Assembly: GCF_019093865.1 (NCBI RefSeq)
Contig: NZ_JABJXD010000010.1
Coordinates: 1 to 64,000 of the forward strand
Reading direction: 5' to 3'
Source of the DNA: Lentibacillus saliphilus
GTDB lineage: Bacteria > Bacillota > Bacilli > Bacillales > Amphibacillaceae
Length of the DNA stretch: 64,000 bases
The stretch's first letter is position 1; each line of letters starts with the position of its first letter. The notes beneath the pieces were generated by a model that saw only the letters and a program-made list of their open reading frames with translations, did not search any database and had not been told where the DNA came from. The translations under genes were made by a program, and so were the position numbers. Of the stretch, positions 58,246-64,000 are shown piece by piece.

Positions 58246-58356
58246 ATGGAAAGTCTTACAAAAATAATAGAAGCGATAGCCGCCATAATCACAGCCATCG
58301 CTTCACTAATAACAGCCCTTGTCGCCTACAAGGTATCTAAAAAAGATAAAAAATAG
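58246..58356 (+). CDS. 36-residue amphipathic/membrane micropeptide
   Basis: MESLTKIIEAIAAIITAIAS, then LITALVAYKVSKKDKK. It has a long Ala/Ile/Leu helix and a basic tail. AAGGGAGG lies 7 bases before the ATG. The shape recalls type I toxins and small holin-like peptides, but no known family fits with certainty. First gene of the unit behind the palindrome promoter. Confidence 0.7.
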   Translation: MESLTKIIEAIAAIITAIASLITALVAYKVSKKDKK

Positions 58357-58364
58357 GCAACAAC

Positions 58365-58392
58365 GCAGTAAGGAGTTGCCGCTCCTTACTGC
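58365..58392 (+). promoter_or_regulatory. Perfect 11-bp hairpin between two micropeptide genes
   Basis: GCAGTAAGGAG pairs with CTCCTTACTGC around a 6-base loop. No T-run follows, so it is not a standard terminator; it may stabilise RNA or set the ratio of the two peptides. The 5' arm holds an AAGGAG-like site. Confidence 0.6.
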
Positions 58393-58423
58393 TAATATAA
58401 CAGTTTAGAAAGGAGAATACAAT

Positions 58424-58516
58424 ATGACGTTCTGGATAGCTTTAGCATCTTTTATTATATCGTTGTCAGTTTTGATTATTGTTTTACAACAAAAAAGGAA
58501 GGATCATAACAAATGA
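58424..58516 (+). CDS. 30-residue single-helix membrane peptide
   Basis: MTFWIALASFIISLSVLIIV, then LQQKRKDHNK: one membrane helix and a basic tail. AAAGGAG upstream. Its TGA overlaps the ATG of the next gene (ATGA), showing coupled translation. Confidence 0.65.
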   Translation: MTFWIALASFIISLSVLIIVLQQKRKDHNK

Positions 58517-58755
58517 ATATTAATGACTATATGACTCCTAATGAAGCCTCTTTTCGGTGGGGTATAAGCCATGAAGCTTTAAAAGAAAAATTAAAGCCTA
58601 GTAGAAACAAGGAACAGATTGAAGATCTTAAAAATAAGGGATTGATCAAGTCTTTTAAAAAACCAGATGCAGTACGTAATGAATGGATAATTTCAAAAGA
58701 GGTTATGGAACTTTGGTATGGAGAAGAGCCTATTGTTGACAAAATTGAGGAATAA
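58513..58755 (+). CDS. Small HTH-type DNA-binding protein
   Basis: 80 residues. MTPNEASFRWGISHEALKEK resembles the helix-turn-helix of MerR/excisionase-like proteins. Middle basic; acidic C-terminus. Coupled by ATGA to the membrane peptide. It could be the repressor that binds the palindrome at 58194-58209; this is inference. Confidence 0.65.
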   Translation: MNINDYMTPNEASFRWGISHEALKEKLKPSRNKEQIEDLKNKGLIKSFKKPDAVRNEWIISKEVMELWYGEEPIVDKIEE

Positions 58756-58819
58756 TAACAGATTAATGGTGAATAATAAAACAGGGATTAGCTTGTACAA
58801 GCCAACCCCCTACTTCCAG

Positions 58820-58851
58820 TACCCCTCAATTTGGAGAGGGGTATATTTTAT
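58820..58851 (+). terminator. Intrinsic terminator of the micropeptide unit
   Basis: The stem TACCCCTC/GAGGGGTA is followed by TATTTTATA on plus. Confidence 0.65.
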
Positions 58852-59699
58852 ATTACTCTGACATACTTGTTACTAGCAGTAACATAATACGTATCGCCTT
58901 TACTGTTTTTAACCTTGTACTGGTAGCCAGAACCAACTTTCACCTTAGATACGATTGTTGGAAATCCATACCCTCTTTTCAAGTGTCCAGCTACATGGCT
59001 ATCGGACCATGACGCTTTTGAATAAAAGCGCAGAGTACCGTTATGCTTGGATTCCACGCGTTTTCCAACGTAAGATGGTTTAGAATTCGACTTGTCACTC
59101 ACCACCAATTCATCACCCGGATGGATAAGATCTGTCTTGAGCCCATTAAGCTTTTTAAGCGTATCAACAGAAATATTGTGCGCTTGTGCAATGCCCCACA
59201 AGGTGTCACCAGGCTTAACCGTGTAAGTACCTTCGATAGGTTTAATATCAGACTTAATACGATCACGCACTTCATTCATATCAATGCCAGGGCATGCTGT
59301 GTTTGAGTTAGGCATTTCTTTATGACCTTTGACTTCATCGACATCAATATTTAACCTGGCCATATTGTATGCAACACGCTCGTCCCACGCTTTTTCTTGT
59401 GCTTCTGTAAATGAGCCATTTCCAACTACGCAAATGTGGTAACAAGGGGTGTTGTAGTTTTTTATTCCGTTTGTAATTTCGTTCGGATCATAGCAAAGTT
59501 GGACTGTTCCATCACGTAAAATAATCTCGTGATAACCGCCTGTACCCCATCCATTAGTACCATTCCAATGCCGCCAAAATGTATCAAAATCGCCAGTATC
59601 TGTCGCCGAATGGTGTCTCACGATGTGTTTGATCTGCGACAGACTACGAGTGTCATTTGTGCGCTGTGTGCGTTTTCTAATGTCTTGGATTTTAGCCAT
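58848..59699 (-). CDS. Phage endolysin: N-acetylmuramoyl-L-alanine amidase with LysM and SH3-like domain
   Basis: 283 residues, no signal peptide. Amidase_2 domain with VRHHSATDTGDFDTFWRHW and VKGHKEMPNSNTACPG; LysM at about 158-200 (YTVKPGDTLWGIAQAH); C-terminal SH3b-like wall-binding part. Lyses the host wall at the end of infection. Its ATG overlaps the holin stop (TAATG). Confidence 0.93.
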   Translation of the reverse strand: MAKIQDIRKRTQRTNDTRSLSQIKHIVRHHSATDTGDFDTFWRHWNGTNGWGTGGYHEIILRDGTVQLCYDPNEITNGIKNYNTPCYHICVVGNGSFTEAQEKAWDERVAYNMARLNIDVDEVKGHKEMPNSNTACPGIDMNEVRDRIKSDIKPIEGTYTVKPGDTLWGIAQAHNISVDTLKKLNGLKTDLIHPGDELVVSDKSNSKPSYVGKRVESKHNGTLRFYSKASWSDSHVAGHLKRGYGFPTIVSKVKVGSGYQYKVKNSKGDTYYVTASNKYVRVI

Positions 59700-59935
59700 T
59701 ACTTATCCCTCCGTGGTTTTTTATAGTTTAAAGCTTGCTTGCTATCACTTAGACCAGCTGTCGTCGGATCTGCAACAACACCGCCAGCTATTAATACCAA
59801 TAACCCTGCATCAACATATGTTTGATAATGTCCTGCATCCATCAAACCTAGATCAGACACGATTAACCCCAATAATGCTGCCAATGCTACCCAAAACTTC
59901 TTGCTACGTAAACGTACTTTCCAGTTAATTTTCAT
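59699..59935 (-). CDS. Phage holin, phi-LC3 type
   Basis: 78 residues. MKINWKVRLRSKKFWVAL and VADPTTAGLSDSKQALNY are typical of phi-LC3 family holins; two membrane helices (about 15-30 and 42-55). Makes the holes that release the endolysin. AGGAGG upstream. Confidence 0.93.
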   Translation of the reverse strand: MKINWKVRLRSKKFWVALAALLGLIVSDLGLMDAGHYQTYVDAGLLVLIAGGVVADPTTAGLSDSKQALNYKKPRRDK

Positions 59936-59971
59936 ATATAACCCTCCTTGGTTTTTCCAATAAAAAAAGCC

Positions 59972-60274
59972 CTATTTATCAGGACTGTCTATACTATCTA
60001 TTCTCTTGTGAGCTTGCTTGCTAGATTCTTCAACCCTGGTAACACGTTCCGACAAGTGAGCAATGTTCTTTTCATTCGCCTTCAGGTCAATTCTTATATC
60101 ATCAACCCCCTTTCTGATATAGCCAAGTTCTGCTCGTACTTCTGTAGCATCCTGACTGTCTGATTTAATTTCTTTATGTTTGTGCATCTGATGTCGTTGC
60201 TGATTAAGTTGGTAGCCGAGTATACCTACAAACAATGATAGTGCAGCTACCAGTACACCTATTTCAATTGACAT
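59972..60274 (-). CDS. XhlA-like prophage protein
   Basis: 100 residues from the ATG behind AGGAGG. One N-terminal membrane helix (about 5-22), then a coiled coil ending VTRVEESSKQAHKRIDSI. Size and layout fit XhlA-type proteins of Bacillus lysis cassettes, though helix placement differs (XhlA usually has a C-terminal helix). Lies just before the holin. Confidence 0.65.
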   Translation of the reverse strand: MSIEIGVLVAALSLFVGILGYQLNQQRHQMHKHKEIKSDSQDATEVRAELGYIRKGVDDIRIDLKANEKNIAHLSERVTRVEESSKQAHKRIDSIDSPDK

Positions 60275-60352
60275 GATCCACCTCCTGATCCTGATGATCT
60301 TTTTCATTAAAAAATACGCTCATTAATTGAGCGTACCTCTTAATATAGTTGT

Positions 60353-60967
60353 CTATAAATGTTTGATTTCGCCTAATTTCTTATGAATTCTCTTAACTTG
60401 TTCATCATCCTCTTGCTTTAGTCGCTCACACATTTCATTAAAGTCCGGTACTTCCGACACAAACAAATGCTTTAGATGAGCGGCCGTTTTTTCTAAAGAC
60501 ACAAGTACTACCTTTACAAACTCATAATGATCTGCTTCAATATATAAATTGATAGCCTGTATATACAAACTGAAAGCAAGGTTATATTGTCCGTTTTTAA
60601 AACAATTTTTAGCTTCTAATTCTTTAAGTTCCCCTTCAAGGACTATAAATGAATTTTGCATTTCATTAAATTTGTTTTTTAATTCATTAATATTCGCACG
60701 TAATTCTCCTATATCGTTCTGTTGCAGACTTATTAATTCAGTTCTTAATTCGCCTTTGATCTTTGCTAAATCCTCTGACTTTAGATCTGTTATTAATTCT
60801 TGTTTTATCTTTTCTATTTCCTCTTTCCTTAGCTTACGCATTGTAAAGAAATTTGCAGTTAAAAAAATCACCAGTATTGTAATAATACTCCCTACCGCCC
60901 ATTGCAACATTGCCTTATAGTGCTCATTTTGTTCTACTATGATTCGAATTAAATCATTTACTTCCAA
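60353..60967 (-). CDS. Membrane-anchored coiled-coil protein, unknown
   Basis: 204 residues. Membrane helix at about 23-43, long coiled coil (about 45-115), then a helical repeat-like part (FKNGQYNLAFSLYIQAINLY, TPR-like). TTG start with GGAGGGG upstream. It sits in the lysis/tail region, so may be an accessory (moron) gene; no family recognised. Confidence 0.68.
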   Translation of the reverse strand: MEVNDLIRIIVEQNEHYKAMLQWAVGSIITILVIFLTANFFTMRKLRKEEIEKIKQELITDLKSEDLAKIKGELRTELISLQQNDIGELRANINELKNKFNEMQNSFIVLEGELKELEAKNCFKNGQYNLAFSLYIQAINLYIEADHYEFVKVVLVSLEKTAAHLKHLFVSEVPDFNEMCERLKQEDDEQVKRIHKKLGEIKHL

Positions 60968-61022
60968 TTCGTCCCCTCCTCACCAACACACTTCGACAAG
61001 GAAGGACAAAAACCCTTCATAT

Positions 61023-61241
61023 TTATACAGAAGTTTCCATTACCTTAGCTGAAACTTCCTGCCGCACAATCCCCTCTAGCGCGGTAAGCGATTCATTACC
61101 GCTGTATTCCGCAGCTGTCAACGGTACATAACCATTGATGTTAATCATTCGTTGATCATCGTGAGCAGAGAAATGAATCTGAACACTATCTGGTGCACCT
61201 TCAGCATACCTAACATTAACGCTTGTGATATTAATTTTCAT
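61023..61241 (-). CDS. Small phage protein, unknown
   Basis: 72 residues from the ATG behind GGAGGATG. Beta-rich N-terminal part (KINITSVNVRYAEGAPDSVQ) and VPLTAAEYSGNESLTALEGI, as often found in small genes behind phage tail fibres. Overlaps the DUF1617 gene by 11 bases. Confidence 0.72.
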   Translation of the reverse strand: MKINITSVNVRYAEGAPDSVQIHFSAHDDQRMININGYVPLTAAEYSGNESLTALEGIVRQEVSAKVMETSV

Positions 61242-61662
61242 CTTTATCATCCTCCTGATCTACATTAAATTGATCACACAGATAGTCGTAAATCTCGCTA
61301 TCCTTCCCCTCATATTCAACGTCTTCAAACTTCTTCAACGCCTGACGTATGGTCTTAATCATTTCACGGTTATCCCCTCCTTCAATGGCCATTTTTTCAG
61401 CGTACAACTCTTTCAGATCATCAGAAAAAGCGACCATGTCCTTGACGTCATATTGACCGTCATTAATGATCGCTTCACCATGTTCATCTTTATTTGAATG
61501 TTCCTTGAGCAGTTCCTTTCGATCTTCCTCAACAAGCTGCAGTCGTTCTTGAAGCAAGCCAATAAATCGTCTACGCATTCGTGAATGTTTCCTTGCTAGT
61601 TTCAGCTCGTACAAGAAATTAATAATTTCTGCTATTTTTCCGTTACTGATCTCAACCTTCAT
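61231..61662 (-). CDS. DUF1617-like phage protein
   Basis: 143 residues, helical and highly charged: MKVEISNGKIAEIINFLYEL, KLARKHSRMRRRFIGLLQER. Fits my memory of DUF1617 proteins near phage tail genes. ATGA overlap with the tail gene. Confidence 0.72.
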   Translation of the reverse strand: MKVEISNGKIAEIINFLYELKLARKHSRMRRRFIGLLQERLQLVEEDRKELLKEHSNKDEHGEAIINDGQYDVKDMVAFSDDLKELYAEKMAIEGGDNREMIKTIRQALKKFEDVEYEGKDSEIYDYLCDQFNVDQEDDKDEN

Positions 61663-64000
61663 GCTATCATCCCCTCTAATTGCTTAACCTTTTGCTTTAA
61701 ATACTGGTTTTCCATTTTGAGAATATTAATGTCGTCTTCAGCTGCAGCTACTTTAATGTCCAATTCCTGTATCGCTTTCCATGACCAACTATTCATTTGA
61801 TACTGCATAACGCTGTCATTATTTATAACCCCACTCGGAGCATTATAACCTTCTCCAATTACAAGACCTTGTCGTGGTCTTACAATACCATCAGCTACTT
61901 CAGATATAAGACGATAGTCATAAATTGTTGCACTGTTAATTAAATCAAGTGCAGATTCACCCCATGGCTTTATATCTTGCTTGTATTCAGCAAGTGAGCC
62001 GCTATTAAAGTCGGATGCTCTTAATGGTACAAGCGTCCCAGACATGTATTTTGTTGCACTGACATCTCCATCAGCTTGAACGTACATTCTTCCACCATTT
62101 GTTGTAGTTGTTATTATTCTACCCGTAGCTGAACCATTAGTTGATACAAAGGCTTTTGCGTTCATAGAGCCAGATGCAGTATAATCACCATTTGATAAAT
62201 TGAACGTATGTCTTAAATTTGCTCCATCATACATTCGCACATATCCATAATGGTCTACGCGTAAATATTGGTTGCCTGACTTAATACGAGCCAGTCCACT
62301 AGCCATATCTATTTGTGCGCCAGATGAAAACTCTAATACATCTGTTCCAATTAATAAATTATCTGATGTTACAATTTGGTTAGCCAGTATTCTATTAGTT
62401 GAAATAAACGTTGGTGAAATTTGTGTTCTTTCCCCATATTCTTCAACAGTAATTACATTATCAGAAATTCGTGTTTGACTAGAAGTCCCTGAAACGGATA
62501 GCTCATTAAACCCTAGCTTTGTTACAAAACTTCCTGCATCTTTCACAGTTTGAATCGTACTGCCACTAATTTCGAGCGTGCCCAAACTGCTAACAGTTTT
62601 GAAAGTTGATCCTTCTATCAATGCACCCCTGATCGTCCCTTCAAAAGTAGCATTCGTTCCAAACACATGGCCATCAAAGTTAATCTTTGCTGCACTAATA
62701 TCAATCGTTGTAGCGCTCTGATTAATCATTGACGTGATTATATTACCATTGTAATCAGTCTGGGATACCTTTTGAGTTATTTCACCATTTAGAGCACTTA
62801 TGTTTTGTTCTGCAGTCGTGACGCGGAGACCAATGTCATCAACAATAGACACTTCGGCTTTGGTGTTGATTTCTCCGGCCATTGTTGTGATCTGACCTTC
62901 TGCGATTGCAAGTCTACCATCAATCACATTTAAATCAGTTTTGGTTGCTTTTAAACTAATCTCGTCCGACAGTGTTGTAATAGATGCTTTATTTTCAGTA
63001 ATTTGTGATTGCGTGCTTAGTAAAGCATCGGTACCCCCTCTTACCTTTTCATGCTTAATTTCTACTGTATAAACGTTTGTATGATTATACAATCTAATTG
63101 AAGGCTTCCCTTCACTGTTTATGAAGAACTCTGGATGATTAGAAGTTGATCCATACTCTTTTATTTTTGTTACTCTCCATAAATCACCACCCCCGGTATG
63201 AAATACAGCTATTGCAGTTGTATTTGTACCCGTTGCAAGGACTTTTGCTGTAACTCGATAAGTAAAGTTTGTATCAAATTCTGTCCCATCACTATGAATT
63301 AAAATCTTAGGTGTAGATGTATTTACATTATAGTTAGCTACCCAGATTCCTATATCACTTAAAGTGGCTTGTGTTTCTGAAACACTAATCTGCACCTGAT
63401 CTGCCTGAACCTCGACGTTACCAATGCGAGTGGATAATGTGTTATTAATCGTGTCAACTTTACTGTCATCAGCTTTTAAGCCTATTGCTGTTTCGTTCTG
63501 TCCTATGCGTGTACTTTGTGTATCCAACTGCGTGACAATGCCATCCATGTCGGTTGTGTACTCTGTGACATCCACCTTGTTTAATAGACGGTTGTCTACC
63601 TCCATGATCGTGTACGTATCAGCTTTTTCTGCTTTACTTACAAGCTGACCATCAACGTACTCAATCCCTGCCTTATCACTTAATTCACCAGCTATTTGAA
63701 ACATCTTATTATCGTAAACAGTCTGAGCAACCGCATATGCTTTCGCGTCAAATAGAGCCTGTCCTGCGGCGTTATCTGCGTGAGTCTTAGCATTCGTCTC
63801 AGCTGTGGTTGCAACGCTGTCTGCATGAAGCTTTGCTTTATTTTCAGCATCATCTGCTTTGGCTTGAGCTCCAGTAGGTGTTTCTGCTCCAATCTCTGCC
63901 GCTTCAGTAGGGCTCAACTTAATCCAGGAGAGACCATCATGGCGTTTTATGACATTAGGTGTCTTAGTCGTATCTACCCATAATACAGAAATGTCAGCTG
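61659..64000 (-). CDS. Phage tail fibre/tip protein with S74-like chaperone end (5' end outside window)
   Basis: About 779 residues are visible; the frame is still open at the right edge (ADISVLWVDTTKTPNVIKRH leads in), so the gene is partial and an internal TTG at 63917 is not its start. Coiled-coil-like Ala/Lys/Asp repeats (AKADDAENKAKLHADSVATT) and many 'ITTMAGEINTKAE'-type turns are typical of tail tip proteins. The C-terminus (EYKQDIKPWGESALDLINSA, then a coiled coil) resembles the Peptidase_S74 intramolecular chaperone that trims itself after trimer folding. Probably the receptor-binding part. Confidence 0.85.
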   Translation of the reverse strand, partial: ADISVLWVDTTKTPNVIKRHDGLSWIKLSPTEAAEIGAETPTGAQAKADDAENKAKLHADSVATTAETNAKTHADNAAGQALFDAKAYAVAQTVYDNKMFQIAGELSDKAGIEYVDGQLVSKAEKADTYTIMEVDNRLLNKVDVTEYTTDMDGIVTQLDTQSTRIGQNETAIGLKADDSKVDTINNTLSTRIGNVEVQADQVQISVSETQATLSDIGIWVANYNVNTSTPKILIHSDGTEFDTNFTYRVTAKVLATGTNTTAIAVFHTGGGDLWRVTKIKEYGSTSNHPEFFINSEGKPSIRLYNHTNVYTVEIKHEKVRGGTDALLSTQSQITENKASITTLSDEISLKATKTDLNVIDGRLAIAEGQITTMAGEINTKAEVSIVDDIGLRVTTAEQNISALNGEITQKVSQTDYNGNIITSMINQSATTIDISAAKINFDGHVFGTNATFEGTIRGALIEGSTFKTVSSLGTLEISGSTIQTVKDAGSFVTKLGFNELSVSGTSSQTRISDNVITVEEYGERTQISPTFISTNRILANQIVTSDNLLIGTDVLEFSSGAQIDMASGLARIKSGNQYLRVDHYGYVRMYDGANLRHTFNLSNGDYTASGSMNAKAFVSTNGSATGRIITTTTNGGRMYVQADGDVSATKYMSGTLVPLRASDFNSGSLAEYKQDIKPWGESALDLINSATIYDYRLISEVADGIVRPRQGLVIGEGYNAPSGVINNDSVMQYQMNSWSWKAIQELDIKVAAAEDDINILKMENQYLKQKVKQLEGMIA

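Overview
The window looks like the chromosome of a spore-forming, low-GC, probably salt-tolerant member of the Bacillaceae (Virgibacillus/Lentibacillus/Oceanobacillus type). This rests on gene families and order, not on a database match. Spore formation is shown by yunB, lytH and two tandem sspH genes. Salt adaptation is suggested by a BCCT-type compatible-solute transporter and an NSS transporter. Many stretches follow Bacillus subtilis gene order: yutD-lytH-yunB-yunC-yunD-yunE, sufCDSUB, metNPQ, yusE-yusF-gcvH-yusI, fadNAE, yteI(sppA)-yteJ.

Layout. 1-6046 (minus): a Gram-positive Tad/Flp pilus operon: RcpC/CpaB, TadZ/CpaE, TadA ATPase, TadB, TadC and a small prepilin. It ends in a lipoprotein gene whose frame is cut by an amber codon and then runs off the left edge. 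6371-15056: amidase, a small protein with a hairpin over its ribosome binding site, YutD, LytH, an NSS transporter with a 32-residue MetS-like subunit directly behind it, and yunB-C-D-E. 15349-17806: a phage-like LysM amidase and two unassigned genes. 17873-23086 (minus): the SUF iron-sulfur operon. 23380-27482 (minus): a small possible gene, methionine ABC transporter metNPQ behind a SAM-I riboswitch, then yusE and yusF. 27585-34054 (minus): gcvH, yusI and the fatty acid beta-oxidation operon fadN-fadA-fadE under a FadR operator. 34259-35728: spore protein genes and a frameshifted membrane-protein gene. 35773-38776 (minus): csoR-copA-copZ with a CsoR-type operator inside the promoter spacer. 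38831-41954 (plus): zinc uptake znuA-C-B-zur with two Zur boxes. 42079-55617: mostly envelope genes (DUF58/DUF4129 pair, CNNM/CorC metal transporter with an unusual leader, BCCT transporter, NlpC/P60 hydrolase, FUSC protein, RDD/SppA pair, TrhA-like protein) plus a DUF1836 protein, an M42 peptidase and a VOC protein. A striking 20-bp-period repeat array lies at 47835-48054.

From about 55787 to the right edge is one end of a prophage. Its boundary carries the last 17 bases of a tmRNA gene (ssrA) and that gene's terminator, so integration was probably into ssrA. Late genes on the minus strand run from a tail-fibre/tip gene (open at the right edge) through small structural genes to an XhlA-like protein, a holin and an amidase endolysin. 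Between the lysis cassette and the attachment site lie accessory genes: a two-gene module of a Panacea (DUF4065) antitoxin-like protein plus an unassigned 118-residue partner, and a plus-strand unit of two micropeptides and a small DNA-binding protein behind a consensus promoter whose spacer is nearly filled by a perfect 16-bp palindrome.

The strongest candidates for undescribed biology are the Panacea-type pair, the palindrome-controlled micropeptide operon, the 20-bp array, and several RNA leaders (yunB, the 88-residue protein, the CNNM/CorC gene). All function calls come from recognising protein families and motifs by eye; no searches were run.
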